Below, piece by piece: positions 9,131-24,546 of a DNA stretch of 64,000 bases. Origin of the DNA: Eleftheria terrae (GTDB taxonomy: Bacteria > Pseudomonadota > Gammaproteobacteria > Burkholderiales > Burkholderiaceae_C); NCBI RefSeq assembly GCF_030419005.1, contig NZ_CP106951.1, forward strand, positions 3,720,001 through 3,784,000, given 5' to 3'. A model generated the notes under the pieces. It saw only the letters and a program-made list of their open reading frames with translations. It was not told where the DNA came from and searched no databases. How positions within the stretch are numbered: position 1 is the first letter of the stretch; every line of letters starts with the position of its first letter. Both the position numbers and the translations under genes were made by a program.

Positions 9131-10690
9131 TCAGGCCGCCAGGCGGAACACCGCCACTGTCTGCGTCAGCTTGACGGCCTGGTCCTTCAGGCTTTCGGCG
9201 GCAGCGGCACTCTGCTCCACCAGCGCCGCGTTTTGCTGGGTCATGTGGTCGAGCTGGTCGACCGCGCGGCCGATCTGCGTGATGCCGCTTTCCTGCTCCA
9301 CCGAGGCGCGGTTGATCTCGCCGATCAGTGTCGCCACATGCTGCACCTGGTCGACGATCTCCGACATGGTGCTGCCGGCGTTCAAGACCAGGCGGCTGCC
9401 GCCCTCGACCTTCTCGACGCTGTCGGAGATCAGCGTCTTGATTTCCTTGGCCGCCTCGGCGCTGCGCTGCGCCAGGCTGCGCACTTCGCCGGCCACCACT
9501 GCGAAACCGCGACCCTGCTCACCGGCGCGTGCCGCTTCCACCGCGGCATTGAGCGCGAGGATGTTGGTCTGGAAGGCGATCGCGTCGATCACCGAGATGA
9601 TCTCGGTGATCTTCTGGCTCGAAGTCTGGATCTCGTGCATGCGCTGCACCACCTCGCCCACCACCTGGCCGCCCTTGGCCGCCACGCCCGAGGCGGCCGC
9701 GGCCAGCTCGGTGGCCTGGCGTGCCGAGGCGGTGTTGGTGTGCACGGTGGTGGTCAGCTGCATCATCGACGCCGAGGTCTGCTGCAGGTTGCTGGCCTGC
9801 TGCTCGGTGCGGCTGCTCAGGTCGTGGTTGCCCTGGGCGATCTCGCCGCTGGCCAGCGAGACCGATTCGGCGGCGCCCTGGATGCCTTGCACCACACCGC
9901 GCAGGCTCGTCTGCGTTTCCTTCATCGCCGCCAGCAGGCTGCGGCTGTCGCCGTCGCGCAGCACGATGGTGGTGCTCAGGTCACCGGCTGCCATCTGCCG
10001 CATCACCGAGCGGGCGTACTCCGGCTCGCCGCCCAGCTGGCGCACCAGCGAACGGGTGATCAATGCCGCCAGGGCGGCGCTCAGCGCCACCGCGAGCCCC
10101 ACGCCCAGCAAGAGGCCGGCGCTGGCCGCGGCATAGCCGCGGTTGACGCCCTCGACGCTCTGCTGCGTGTCGGCCGCCTGCAGCGCGATCATGGCGCCCA
10201 GCGCATCGAACCACTGCGTCTGCGGGCCCTGCACCTTGTCCAGCAGGGTCTCGCCGGCGGTTTCCTTCTGGCCCGACAGAGCTTGCTCCAGTGCCTCCTG
10301 AAACAGCGGCAGCACCTGCTTGCGGAAGCCGTCGATGGCCGCGTAGGTCTCGCGTTCCTTGTCGCTCACCAGCAGCTTGCCCAGTTCGGTGTAGGCGGCG
10401 TCGAAGTTCTTCAGCGCCTGGTCCTTCACCGCCTGCTGCGCAGCCTGCACCTCCTGCTGGCGCGAGATGATGACGTTGCGCACCGCGCGGGCCACCGTGT
10501 CGAGCTCGCCGCGCATGCGCCAGGCGAGCTCCGTCTTGCGGTTGTTCTCGGTGACGATGACGTCCACGCCGGACTTCACCGAAGCGAGCACCCACCATGC
10601 GCCGGCTGCCACGAACACCATCAGGCCCACCGCGAGCCCAAAGCCCAGGACCAGCCGTTGGCCCACCTTCATCTTGCTGAACGAAAACAT
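9131..10690 (-). CDS. Methyl-accepting chemotaxis protein
   Basis: A 519-residue transducer. TM1 is at about residues 12-35 ([20 protein letters not shown]). A periplasmic four-helix-bundle sensor domain follows (about 36-185), then TM2 ([20 protein letters not shown]), a HAMP linker, and the cytoplasmic methylation/signalling coiled coil. The hairpin tip is fully conserved ([20 protein letters not shown], then [19 protein letters not shown]), so it should bind CheA/CheW. There is no C-terminal pentapeptide for CheR/CheB tethering. Start at 10690 follows GGAGGG. No che genes are adjacent. The ligand is unknown; its closeness to the glycerol locus may be coincidental. Confidence 0.92.
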   Translation of the reverse strand: MFSFSKMKVGQRLVLGFGLAVGLMVFVAAGAWWVLASVKSGVDVIVTENNRKTELAWRMRGELDTVARAVRNVIISRQQEVQAAQQAVKDQALKNFDAAYTELGKLLVSDKERETYAAIDGFRKQVLPLFQEALEQALSGQKETAGETLLDKVQGPQTQWFDALGAMIALQAADTQQSVEGVNRGYAAASAGLLLGVGLAVALSAALAALITRSLVRQLGGEPEYARSVMRQMAAGDLSTTIVLRDGDSRSLLAAMKETQTSLRGVVQGIQGAAESVSLASGEIAQGNHDLSSRTEQQASNLQQTSASMMQLTTTVHTNTASARQATELAAAASGVAAKGGQVVGEVVQRMHEIQTSSQKITEIISVIDAIAFQTNILALNAAVEAARAGEQGRGFAVVAGEVRSLAQRSAEAAKEIKTLISDSVEKVEGGSRLVLNAGSTMSEIVDQVQHVATLIGEINRASVEQESGITQIGRAVDQLDHMTQQNAALVEQSAAAAESLKDQAVKLTQTVAVFRLAA

Positions 10691-10874
10691 GCGACCCTCC
10701 GGAGCCGACCGCCATGCCCCGCGAGGGAGCCGTTGGAACAGGGCCTCCGCAGGCCGCACCAGGCGGCAGTCGGAGGCATCTGTCCGGATTTCGGCAGGAT
10801 CGGCCGTGCACAAGAGGACCGCAAACCCCTATAAAGTCCGGCGCGGCCCTGCCGCTAATGCCGGCTTCCGCGCC

Positions 10875-12602
10875 TCACTGCACGCGGCCTTCCTTCCAGG
10901 CCCTGAGCAGCTGCTCGTAAGCGATGGTCTCGCCCTTGGGCTTCTCGTTGGGCAGCTTCTTCCACGGCGCGGCATAGGTCACCAGCCGCTTGGCCGCGTC
11001 CTGCCGCGGGTTGAGCTTCGGCGGGCACTGGGCCATGCCGGCTCGCTCCAACCGGGCCAGCACCTGGTCCATCTCGTCGGCCAGGGTGTCCATCGCGGTT
11101 TGCGGCGTCACCTCGCCGCCGACCGCGGCGGCCACGTTCTTCCACCACAGCTGGGCCAGCTTGGGGTAGTCGGGCACGTTGGTGCCGGTGGGCGTCCAGG
11201 CGGCACGCGCGGGGCTGCGGTAGAACTCGATCAGCCCGCCATAGCGCGCGGCGTTCTTCGTGAAGTACTCGTGGCGAATGTCGCTCTCGCGGATGAAGGT
11301 CACGCCCTTGATGGACTTCTTCAGCGACACCGTCTTACTCGTGACGAACTGCGCATACAGCCAGGCGGCCGCGGTGCGGTCGGCGTTGTGGTTCTTGAAG
11401 AAGGTCCAGGCGCCCACATCCTGGTAGCCGTTCTGCATGCCCGGCTTCCAGTACGCGCCGTGCGGCGAGGGGGCCATGCGCCACTTGGGCGTGCCGTCGG
11501 CATTCATCACCGGCAGGCCCGGCCGCGTCATGTCGGCGGTGAAGGCGGTGTACCAGAAGATCTGCTGTGCCACCTGGCCCTGGGCCGGCACCGGGCCGGC
11601 CTCGGAGAAGGTCATGCCCGCCGCCTCGCGCGGGGCGTACTTCTTGAGCCAGTCGATGTACTTGGTCAGGGCATAGACCGCGGCCGGCGAGTTGGTCGCG
11701 CCGCCACGCTCCACCGAGGCGCCCACCGGCGTGCAGCCGTCCGCCGCCACCCGCAGGCCCCATTCGTCCACCGGCTGGCCGTTGGGCAGGCCCTTGTCGG
11801 CGGTGCCGGCCATCGACAGCCAGGCGTCGGTGAAGCGCCAGCCCAGCGACGGGTCCTTCTTGCCGTAGTCCATGTGGCCGTGGATTGGCTTGCCGTCGAT
11901 CTGCTTCACGTCGGTGCTGAAGAACTCGGCGATGTCCTCGTAGGCGCTCCAGTTCAGCGGCACGCCCAGCTCGTAGCCGTACCTGGCCTTGAACCTCTCC
12001 TTCAGGTCGGCCCGCTCGAAGAGGTCGGCACGGAACCAGTAGAGGTTGGCGAACTGCTGGTCGGGCAGCTGGTAGAGCTTGCCATCGGGCGCGCGGGTGA
12101 AGCGCTGGCCGATGAAGTCGGTCAGGTCCAGCCAGGGATTGGTGAATTCCTTGCCGGCGCCGTCCATGTAGTCGGACAGCGGCAGGATGGCGCCGTAGCG
12201 GTAATGGGTGCCGATCAGGTCGCTGTCGCTGACCCAGCCGTCGTAGATGGAGCTGCCCGACTGCATCGAGGCCTGCAGCTTCTCGACCACCGTGCCTTCC
12301 TGCACCAGGTCGTGCCTGACCCGGATGCCGGTGATCTCCTCGAAGGCGCGGGCCAGTGTCTTGGCCTCGTACTCATGGGTGGCGATGGTCTCCGACACCA
12401 CCTGGATTTCCTTGACGCCGCGCGCCTGCAGCTTGCGGGCCGCCTCGATGAACCACTGCATCTCCAGCATCTGCTGGCGCGGGTTCAGGCTGGAGGGCTG
12501 GAACTCGCTGTCCAGCCATTTCTTGGCCTCGGCTTCGCCGGCGTGGGCGGCAGGGGCGAAGGCGAGCACGGCCAGGGCGACGGCCGTCAGGGTGCGTCTC
12601 AT
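10875..12602 (-). CDS. glpV: Second glycerol ABC transporter substrate-binding protein (paralogue of GlpV)
   Basis: A 575-residue exported binding protein with signal peptide MRRTLTAVALAVLAFAPAAHA, cleaved before GEAEAKKW. It is near-identical in most blocks to the product of 21357-23090 (for example YGKKDPSLGWRFTDAWLSMA and YPKLAQLWWKNVA), so both bind the same or very similar ligands. The unusually long (about 575 residue) binding protein is characteristic of the GlpSTPQV glycerol importer known from rhizobia. It sits downstream of glpK on the leftward arm, separated by about 200 bases, with a GAGGAG ribosome site. No permease or ATPase genes accompany this copy. It may supply the shared permease under different conditions. 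Confidence 0.85.
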   Translation of the reverse strand: MRRTLTAVALAVLAFAPAAHAGEAEAKKWLDSEFQPSSLNPRQQMLEMQWFIEAARKLQARGVKEIQVVSETIATHEYEAKTLARAFEEITGIRVRHDLVQEGTVVEKLQASMQSGSSIYDGWVSDSDLIGTHYRYGAILPLSDYMDGAGKEFTNPWLDLTDFIGQRFTRAPDGKLYQLPDQQFANLYWFRADLFERADLKERFKARYGYELGVPLNWSAYEDIAEFFSTDVKQIDGKPIHGHMDYGKKDPSLGWRFTDAWLSMAGTADKGLPNGQPVDEWGLRVAADGCTPVGASVERGGATNSPAAVYALTKYIDWLKKYAPREAAGMTFSEAGPVPAQGQVAQQIFWYTAFTADMTRPGLPVMNADGTPKWRMAPSPHGAYWKPGMQNGYQDVGAWTFFKNHNADRTAAAWLYAQFVTSKTVSLKKSIKGVTFIRESDIRHEYFTKNAARYGGLIEFYRSPARAAWTPTGTNVPDYPKLAQLWWKNVAAAVGGEVTPQTAMDTLADEMDQVLARLERAGMAQCPPKLNPRQDAAKRLVTYAAPWKKLPNEKPKGETIAYEQLLRAWKEGRVQ

Positions 12603-12804
12603 CACAAGGGTCTCCTCAGCGCGGGGCCCGCTCGGGCCTCCAGTCCAGCCTGCCGTCCGCGGCAGGCGAGGCGTCCGCTTTGTGCACGGACGCCACACCA
12701 TCCCCCCTGGTGGAATCTTCTTCTCTTGTTGTGTTGTTGTTGTCGATCTTCTTGTCGTGCGGCCGGCTCGTGCCGGCCTCCTCATCCGTCGGGCGCGGGC
12801 GGGT
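12603..12804 (-). promoter_or_regulatory. Structured leader between glpK and the second binding-protein gene
   Basis: This 202-base spacer is read after glpK on the minus strand. It contains a hairpin right after the glpK stop (12761-12767 with 12772-12778, 7-bp GC stem, no T tract), then a 40-base A-rich stretch with CAACAACAACA repeats (complement of 12718-12757). Two further hairpins follow: 12670-12677 with 12687-12694 and 12648-12654 with 12661-12667. The hairpins and the ARN-like single-stranded stretch would suit mRNA processing, an attenuator or Hfq binding. All of this is inference. Confidence 0.35.
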
Positions 12805-14298
12805 TCACTCCAGCGTGGCCTGGCGCACCGCATGCTCCCAGCGCTGCATCAGCTCGCGCGCACGCTCGCGCGGCATGGTGGGCAGGAAGCGCCGCTCCAC
12901 CTGCCACTGCGCCGACAGCTCGTCCACGCCCTTGTAGATGCCACAGCTCAGGCCGGCCAGGTAGGCCGCGCCCAGCGCGGTGGTCTCGATCACCTTGGGC
13001 CGCACCACCGGCACGCCCAGCAGGTCGGCCTGGAACTGCATCAGCAGGTTGTTGACGCAGGCGCCGCCGTCCACCCGCAGCTCGGCCACCGGCGCGCCAC
13101 CGGCGGCCTGGGCGTCGCGGCTCATGGCCTGCAGCAGCGCCGCGCTCTGGAAGGCGATGGATTCGAGCGCCGCGCGCGCGATGTGGGCCACCGTGCTGCC
13201 ACGCGTCAGGCCGACGATGGCGCCGCTGGCCTGCGGCTTCCAGTAGGGGGCGCCCAGGCCGGTGAAGGCCGGCACGAACATCACGCCGCCGGAGTCGGGC
13301 ACCGACTCGGCCAGGCCCTGCACCTCGCCCGAGCCCTTGATGGCGCGCAGCCCGTCGCGCAGCCACTGCACCACCGCGCCGCCGATGAAGACGCTGCCTT
13401 CCTGCGCATACAAGGGCCGCGGCGTGCACTGCGCGGCGGCGGTGGTGATGAGGCCGTTGGTGGACAGCTCGCCGCGTTCGCCGGTGTGCATCAGCATGAA
13501 GCAGCCGGTGCCATAGGTGTTCTTGGCCAGGCCGGCACGGAAGCAGGCCTGCCCGAACAGCGCGCTCTGCTGGTCGCCGGCGATGCCGCCGATGCGCAGC
13601 GAATGGCCCAGCAGGTCGGCATCGGTCTCCCCATAGATGTGGGAGGACGGATGCACCTCGGGCAGCAGCGAGCGCGGGATGGCCAGCGCCTGCAGCAGTT
13701 CCTCGTCCCACTCGTTGCGGTGGATGTTGTAGAGCATGGAGCGCGAGGCGTTGGTGACGTCGGTGACGTGCAGCCGGCCGCCGGTGAGCTGCCACACCAG
13801 CCAGGTGTCCACCGTGCCGAAGGCCAGCTCGCCGCGCTCGGCCGCCGCACGCGCGCCGGGCACGTGCTCCAGGATCCAGCGGATCTTGGTGGCCGAGAAA
13901 TAGGCGTCGATCACGAGGCCGGTGCGCTCGCGCACCAGCGGCTCCAGGCCGTCGGCGCGCAGCCGGGTGCAGTCGGGCTCGGCCCGGCGGTCCTGCCAGA
14001 CGATGGCGTTGTAGATGGGCTCGCCGGTCTTGCGGTTCCACAGCAGCGTGGTCTCGCGCTGGTTGGTGATGCCCAGCGCCGCCATCTCGTCGGCATGCAG
14101 GCCGGCCTTGGTCAGCACCTCGCGGGCGGTGGCGAGCTGGCTGCTCCAGATCTCGCGCGGGTCGTGCTCCACCCAGCCGGGCTGCGGGAAGATCTGGCGG
14201 AACTCGCGCTGCGCCATGGCGACGATGTTGCCGTCGGCATCGAACACGATGCTGCGGGAGCTGGAGGTGCCCTGGTCGAGGGCGAGCAGGTAGGTCAT
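12805..14298 (-). CDS. glpK: Glycerol kinase
   Basis: A 497-residue FGGY-family kinase that phosphorylates glycerol to sn-glycerol 3-phosphate with ATP. The N-terminal phosphate motif is [16 protein letters not shown], followed by [20 protein letters not shown], the FGGY block [13 protein letters not shown] and the C-terminal [20 protein letters not shown]. Length matches E. coli GlpK. Start 14298 has AGGAG at nine bases; the in-frame codons upstream belong to no conserved region. It lies 29 bases downstream of glpR and is clearly part of the leftward glpR-glpK unit. Confidence 0.96.
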   Translation of the reverse strand: MTYLLALDQGTSSSRSIVFDADGNIVAMAQREFRQIFPQPGWVEHDPREIWSSQLATAREVLTKAGLHADEMAALGITNQRETTLLWNRKTGEPIYNAIVWQDRRAEPDCTRLRADGLEPLVRERTGLVIDAYFSATKIRWILEHVPGARAAAERGELAFGTVDTWLVWQLTGGRLHVTDVTNASRSMLYNIHRNEWDEELLQALAIPRSLLPEVHPSSHIYGETDADLLGHSLRIGGIAGDQQSALFGQACFRAGLAKNTYGTGCFMLMHTGERGELSTNGLITTAAAQCTPRPLYAQEGSVFIGGAVVQWLRDGLRAIKGSGEVQGLAESVPDSGGVMFVPAFTGLGAPYWKPQASGAIVGLTRGSTVAHIARAALESIAFQSAALLQAMSRDAQAAGGAPVAELRVDGGACVNNLLMQFQADLLGVPVVRPKVIETTALGAAYLAGLSCGIYKGVDELSAQWQVERRFLPTMPRERARELMQRWEHAVRQATLE

Positions 14299-14327
14299 GT
14301 CGTGGGCTCCTGTTGCAGGTGGGCGGC

Positions 14328-15092
14328 TCAGGCCGCCACCTCGCACTGCACGCCGGCTTCACTGAGCAGGCGCGGGTAGGGGTCGGGCGGCGCGGCATCG
14401 GTGAACAGCATGTCCAGCTCGCTCATGTGGCCGAGCTGCACCATGGCCGGGCGGTTGAACTTGCTGTGGTCGGTGGCCAGCCAGACCTCGCGCGAGTGCT
14501 CGATGATGGCGCGCGACACCTTCACCTCGCGGTAGTCGAAGTCGCGCAGGCTGCCGTCGGGCTCGATGCCCGAGATGCCGATCAGCCCGATGTCCACCTT
14601 GAACTGGCGGATGAAGTCCACCGTCGCCTCACCGACGATGCCGCGGTCGCGCGAGCGCACCACGCCACCGGCGACGATCACCTCGCAATCGGGGTTGTCG
14701 CTGAGGATGGCGGCGACGTTGAGGTTGTTGGTGATCACGCGCAGCCCGCGGTGCCGCATCAGCTCATGCGCCACCGCCTCGGTGGTGGTGCCGATGTTGA
14801 GGATCAGCGAGCAGCCGTCCGGCACCGCTTTTGCCACGCTACGGGCAATGCGCTGCTTGGCATCGGCGTTGAGGTTCTGGCGCTGGCGGTAGGCGATGTT
14901 CTCCACCGTCGAGCTGGGCACCCGCACGCCGCCGTGGAAGCGCGCCAGCAGCCCGGCTTCGGAGAGCAGCTTCACGTCGCGGCGCACCGTCTGCAGCGTG
15001 ACGCCGAAGCGCTCGGCCAGCGACTCGACCGACAGAGCGCCGTTGGCGCGCACTTCTTCGAGCAGCTGGGCTTGGCGTGGATTGGGCGTCAT
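14328..15092 (-). CDS. glpR: DeoR-family repressor of glycerol metabolism
   Basis: A 254-residue DeoR-type regulator. The N-terminal HTH is [20 protein letters not shown] with [20 protein letters not shown] (residues 20-60). A sugar-phosphate isomerase-like effector domain follows (INNL-type and [14 protein letters not shown] segments, [20 protein letters not shown]). GlpR of other bacteria responds to glycerol 3-phosphate and represses glp genes. The start at 15092 gives the usual N-terminus; an ATG 54 bases upstream would place codons inside the CGAA-box array. It is transcribed divergently from glpD over a box-rich intergenic region and upstream of glpK. Confidence 0.9.
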   Translation of the reverse strand: MTPNPRQAQLLEEVRANGALSVESLAERFGVTLQTVRRDVKLLSEAGLLARFHGGVRVPSSTVENIAYRQRQNLNADAKQRIARSVAKAVPDGCSLILNIGTTTEAVAHELMRHRGLRVITNNLNVAAILSDNPDCEVIVAGGVVRSRDRGIVGEATVDFIRQFKVDIGLIGISGIEPDGSLRDFDYREVKVSRAIIEHSREVWLATDHSKFNRPAMVQLGHMSELDMLFTDAAPPDPYPRLLSEAGVQCEVAA

Positions 15093-15147
15093 GGCGTGCG
15101 CGGTCGGTTCGTTCAGGCGATGGTGGAAGGGACGGAATGATTCCATT

Positions 15148-15266
15148 CGAACGCAGCGAACCATAAGCGAACCAAAGCGAAAACGAATTAGGGTAAGCGA
15201 TGCATTGCTTTCCTTTCGCTTGTCCGGTAAAACGAAAAAAGAAGGACGCAAACGAACAAAAGCGAA
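15148..15266. promoter_or_regulatory. GlpR operator array in the divergent glpR/glpD promoter
   Basis: The spacer is unusually AT-rich for this genome and carries repeated CGAA boxes, often preceded by A/G-rich bases. On the + strand CGAA begins at 15148, 15157, 15168, 15178, 15184, 15233, 15253 and 15263, with related CGAT at 15198 and a reversed TTCG at 15216. Most steps are 9-11 or 20 bases, so the boxes lie on one face of the helix. GlpR operators in other bacteria are built from TTCG/CGAA half-sites, so this is very likely a cooperative GlpR-binding region serving both arms. Confidence 0.7.
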
Positions 15267-15359
15267 CATCGCCAACAGGCCCCCGAGAAAGGGCCGGCGA
15301 TGCGAGCGAGGCAAGCACCGGTTCGGCGTCTGTCCCACCCCCATCCAAGGAGACACGAG

Positions 15360-16985
15360 GTGACCGAGCCTCTCGTTGCGTCGCACGGCCGTCAGTCCGC
15401 TTCCGCCGTGAAGGCGGCCGCCGGGGCATTTGCGCGCGACACCAGCTGCGACGTGCTGGTGGTCGGCGGTGGCATCAACGGCGTGGGCATCGCCCGCGAC
15501 CTGGCCGGCCGTGGCCTGAAGGTGGTGCTGTGCGAGAAGGACGACCTGGCCCAGCACACGTCGTCCTCCTCCACCAAGCTGATCCACGGCGGGCTGCGCT
15601 ACCTGGAGTACTACGAGTTCTCGCTGGTGCGCAAGGCCCTCATCGAGCGCGAGGTGCTGCTGCGCAGCGCGCCCCACATCATGTGGCCGCTGCGCTTCGT
15701 GATGCCGCACGACCCCTCGATGCGGCCGGCCTGGATGCTGCGTGCCGGCCTGTTCCTCTACGACCACCTGGCCAAGCGCGAGGTGCTGCCCGGCTCCGCC
15801 GCCATCGACCTGCGCCACCACGAGGCCGGGCAGCCGCTCAAGCCGGTCTACAGCAAGGCCTTCATCTATTCCGACGGCTGGGTCGACGACGCCCGCCTGG
15901 TGGTGCTCAACGCACTGGACGCGGCGGCCCGCGGCGCCCAGATCCACACCCGCACCCGCTGCGTCGATGCCCAGCGCACGGCCAACGGCTGGAAGGCGGT
16001 GCTGCAGGCCAGCGACGGCGACACCTTCACCGTGATGGCGCGCGCGCTGGTGAACGCCGCCGGCCCCTGGACCGGGCAGTTCCTGCGCGAGCATGCCCAC
16101 CAGCCCGACAGCAAGGGCCTGCGCCTGGTGAAGGGCAGCCACATCGTGGTGAAGAAGATGTTCGACCACCCGATGGCCTACATCTTCCAGAACCCTGACA
16201 AGCGCATCATCTTCGCCATTCCCTACGAGCAGGACTACACCCTGATCGGCACCACCGACGTCGAGCACAAGGGCCCCATCGGCGAGGCCCGCATCGACCA
16301 GGGCGAGATCGACTACCTGTGCGAGCAGGCCAGCCGCTACTTCGCGCGCCCGGTGACGCCGGCCGACGTGGCCTGGAGCTACGCCGGCGTGCGCCCGCTG
16401 CTGGACGACGCCTCCGGCAACGCCTCGGCCGTGACGCGCGACTACCTGCTGGAGCTGGACACCCGCGAGGCGCCCTTGCTGTCGGTCTGGGGTGGCAAGA
16501 TCACGACCTTCCGCAAGCTGGCGGAGGAGGCGGCCGACCGGCTCTGCCCGACGCTTGGCAACCGCTCCACCGCCTGGACCGCGAGCGAGTCGCTGCCCGG
16601 TGGCGACCTGCGGGCCTACATCGGCACGCCGCAGCGGCCCGACACCGACTTCGAGCGTTTCGACCAGGCGCTGGCCGACCGCCACCCCTGGCTGCCGCCG
16701 GTGCTGCGCCGGCGCCTGGCGCGCAACTACGGCAGCCGCATCGACCTGGTGCTGGGCAAGGCGGCCCGGCTGGAAGATCTGGGCGACGAGGTGGCGCCCA
16801 ACCTGCGGGTGGCGGAGCTGAGCTACCTGTGCAATCACGAGTGGGCCTGCAGCGCCGCCGACGTGCTGTGGCGGCGCACCAAGCTCGGGCTGCACCTGAG
16901 CCCGGAACAGCGCAACGCGGTGGCGCTGTGGTTCGAACGCAGTTCGGCGCCGACCCAGCCGGCTTCGCTGGCCTCGGCGCGCTGA
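15360..16985 (+). CDS. glpD: Glycerol-3-phosphate dehydrogenase (FAD, respiratory)
   Basis: A 541-residue flavoprotein oxidising glycerol 3-phosphate to dihydroxyacetone phosphate and passing electrons to quinones at the inner membrane. The dinucleotide fold is at residues 31-60 (DVLVVGGGINGVGIARDLAG), followed by SSSSTKLIHGGLRYLEYYEF and VNAAGPWTG. The C-terminal cap domain is also complete. The GTG start at 15360 follows an excellent AAGGAGA ribosome site; the earlier ATG at 15300 has none and adds a non-conserved leader. glpS follows 34 bases later, so glpD opens the rightward operon with the importer genes. Confidence 0.95.
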   Translation: MTEPLVASHGRQSASAVKAAAGAFARDTSCDVLVVGGGINGVGIARDLAGRGLKVVLCEKDDLAQHTSSSSTKLIHGGLRYLEYYEFSLVRKALIEREVLLRSAPHIMWPLRFVMPHDPSMRPAWMLRAGLFLYDHLAKREVLPGSAAIDLRHHEAGQPLKPVYSKAFIYSDGWVDDARLVVLNALDAAARGAQIHTRTRCVDAQRTANGWKAVLQASDGDTFTVMARALVNAAGPWTGQFLREHAHQPDSKGLRLVKGSHIVVKKMFDHPMAYIFQNPDKRIIFAIPYEQDYTLIGTTDVEHKGPIGEARIDQGEIDYLCEQASRYFARPVTPADVAWSYAGVRPLLDDASGNASAVTRDYLLELDTREAPLLSVWGGKITTFRKLAEEAADRLCPTLGNRSTAWTASESLPGGDLRAYIGTPQRPDTDFERFDQALADRHPWLPPVLRRRLARNYGSRIDLVLGKAARLEDLGDEVAPNLRVAELSYLCNHEWACSAADVLWRRTKLGLHLSPEQRNAVALWFERSSAPTQPASLASAR

Positions 16986-17019
16986 AGCGCCGGACGATAA
17001 AGACGACGATGGAGAGAAC

Positions 17020-18108
<1,089 letters not shown>

Positions 18109-18109
18109 C

Positions 18110-19207
<1,098 letters not shown>

Positions 19208-19238
19208 GGCTGGGCCCGAGCGCGACGGAGACGATCGA

Positions 19239-20928
<1,690 letters not shown>

Positions 20929-20951
20929 CGTATTGCCCAAGGAGCGTATAG

Positions 20952-21260
20952 ATGTTTGCCTGGATGGTGTGGACCCCGCCGGTCGCCGTATTCTTCAGCT
21001 GCATCGTGCTGATGCTGATCGGCATGACGGTGTGGGAGATCAAGTCGCCGACCACGACGCGCAAGGGCTGGCTGCCGATGGAGACGACCCGCGGCGACCG
21101 CCTCTTCATCGGCCTGCTCACCGCCGCGTATGTCAACCTCGCCTGGGTCGGCCTGGGTGAGAAGATGGTGAGCTGGTTCTCGCTGGAGCAGGAGCCCACG
21201 GTGTGGATCAGCTTCGGCATCTCGATGGCCCTGCTCGTGTTGATCATGCGCAAGGGCTGA
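20952..21260 (+). CDS. DUF2160 small membrane protein of the glycerol importer operon
   Basis: A 102-residue protein with three hydrophobic helices (about residues 5-28, 50-68, 82-98) and a hydrophilic loop KSPTTTRKGWLPMETTRGDR. It matches the DUF2160 family of predicted small integral membrane proteins that sit between the permease and binding-protein genes of GlpSTPQV-type importers. The start has AAGGAG at seven bases. Its function is unknown; a role as an accessory subunit of the importer is inferred only from its position. Confidence 0.8.
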   Translation: MFAWMVWTPPVAVFFSCIVLMLIGMTVWEIKSPTTTRKGWLPMETTRGDRLFIGLLTAAYVNLAWVGLGEKMVSWFSLEQEPTVWISFGISMALLVLIMRKG

Positions 21261-21356
21261 GTGGTTCCCCACGGAAGAATCTTGGAATTCGGGCCGGTGC
21301 TTCCCGCGGCCTGTGTTCTTGTGCGACCCGGGAAGAAGACGAATGAGGAGACCTAC

Positions 21357-23090
<1,734 letters not shown>

Positions 23091-23174
23091 TGCGAGCCTG
23101 AGCGTCGGCCACCGCTTCGGCGGCCGCTGACGCCGGCCTTCGGGGCCGTGCCACCCGGGCGCTCCAGCGCCATC

Positions 23175-23208
23175 AACCGCCCGCCGGGGACACCCGGCGG
23201 GCGGTTTT
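23175..23208 (+). terminator. Strong terminator of the glp importer operon
   Basis: A perfect 14-bp stem, AACCGCCCGCCGGG (23175-23188) with CCCGGCGGGCGGTT (23193-23206), loop GACA, ends in TTTT. It lies about 85 bases after glpV. A-richness on the 5' side is too short for a good opposite-strand terminator. Confidence 0.9.
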
Positions 23209-23411
23209 CATTGGCGTGCGCCGTGGCGGCGCCAGCCCTTCCTCGCTGCGACCTGGCCGTGGCCGATTGGCCGGGAACGGCGCGCGCGCAGTTCTTGGGA
23301 AGCGCGCCATGTCGCGAGCACGATCCTTCGCGCCCCTCCTGCCCACCGGCCGGCCGCACCGGTGCCGATCGAGCACACGCGGACACGCGGGTGGGCCGGG
23401 GGCTGCCCACA

Positions 23412-24389
23412 ATGCGGCGCATGACCACCACCACACGCCACCTCAAGCCCCGGCCCGGCCCTGCCGGCGACCGGGGCGGCGAGTTGATCTCCCGCGCACT
23501 CGCCTACATCGACGCCCATCTCGAGCAGCCGCTGGATGCCCCCACGCTGGCCGACCGCGCGGCCATGTCGCGCCACCACTTCCACCGCATGTTCCGCGCG
23601 TATGTCGGCTGCAGCGTGGGCGGCTACATCACCTGGCGGCGGCTGCAGCGCGCTTGCGCCCTGCTGGCCAGCGGCCCGGAGCCGGTGATCGACATCGCGC
23701 TGAGCGTGGGCTACGAATCGGCGCAGTCGCTGGCCAAGGCCATGCGGCGCGAACTGGGCACCACCCCCACCGCGGTGCGCCGCGGTGCTGCCGCGCCATG
23801 GACCAGCCTGCTGCAGCCAGCCCGGCTGCCCGGGCCCGACCCACTGTCATCACCTGGAGACGTTCCCATGCAAGTGACCCGCCACGCCATCCTGCCGCCC
23901 GGCCTCGTCGCCCTGACCGCCACCGCGCGGGGCATCGTCGCGCACCAGATGACCCGTGCCGCCCAGCAGGCCTTTGGCGAGCTGATGCCCGCCGTGGGAG
24001 CAGCCGGCCTGATGCCGCAGGTGAGGAGCCTGGTGAGCATCGTGCCCGACGACCCGCAGGGACCGGACGATCCGCATTGCCGCTTCGTGGCCGGCGTGGT
24101 GTTCGGCTATGCGATGGCGGACGGCAGCGGCACCTGCCGGCAGCCCGAGCTGCCGCTGTCGGGCACGCTCGCCTGGCAGCCGCTGGCGCCGGGTCGCCAT
24201 GCGGTGTTCACCCACATGGGCCCTTACACGACGCTGCACCTGAGCTGGGCGGCGATCTACCGCGACTGGCTGCCGGCCTCGGGCGAGCGGCTGCGCGATG
24301 CGCCGCCGCTGGAGCTGTGCATCAACAACCCGGCGACGACAGCGCCCGATGCGCTGCATACGGAGATCTGGGTGCCGGTGGAGGGGTGA
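23412..24389 (+). CDS. AraC-family regulator with GyrI-like effector domain
   Basis: A 325-residue protein of the Rob/SoxS-like plus GyrI type. Residues 25-125 form a two-HTH AraC DNA-binding domain at the N-terminus (RALAYIDAHLEQPLDAPTLA, MSRHHFHRMFRAYVG, IALSVGYESAQSLAKAMRRE). Residues 155-325 form a GyrI/SOUL-like small-molecule-binding domain (LVALTATARGIV, HAVFTHMGPYTTLHLSW, ELCINNP, TEIWVPVEG). Such proteins act as drug or metabolite sensors. Start 23412 gives a natural N-terminus with a second ATG nine bases on; no clear ribosome site decides between them. The target genes are unknown. Confidence 0.82.
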   Translation: MRRMTTTTRHLKPRPGPAGDRGGELISRALAYIDAHLEQPLDAPTLADRAAMSRHHFHRMFRAYVGCSVGGYITWRRLQRACALLASGPEPVIDIALSVGYESAQSLAKAMRRELGTTPTAVRRGAAAPWTSLLQPARLPGPDPLSSPGDVPMQVTRHAILPPGLVALTATARGIVAHQMTRAAQQAFGELMPAVGAAGLMPQVRSLVSIVPDDPQGPDDPHCRFVAGVVFGYAMADGSGTCRQPELPLSGTLAWQPLAPGRHAVFTHMGPYTTLHLSWAAIYRDWLPASGERLRDAPPLELCINNPATTAPDALHTEIWVPVEG

Positions 24390-24546
24390 GGCGCAAGGCC
24401 CGCTGCAGCGCTGCGGCGGCGGGATGGTCGCCGCCACGCTTGCCTGCCCCGCCCGCCCGCGGTACAACCCTTGCCACTTTGGCTCCCGGCCGGCCCTGCA
24501 CCTGGGGCCCCAGGGCCGCCCCCAGGAACAGCACGGAGCGAAGCTG

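Noticed and set aside
10467..14379. Long plus-strand open frames opposite the MCP, the binding-protein gene and glpK
   Set aside because: They are antisense frames with Ala/Arg/Gly/His-rich composition, no ribosome sites and no conserved domains. The minus-strand genes have complete domain signatures.
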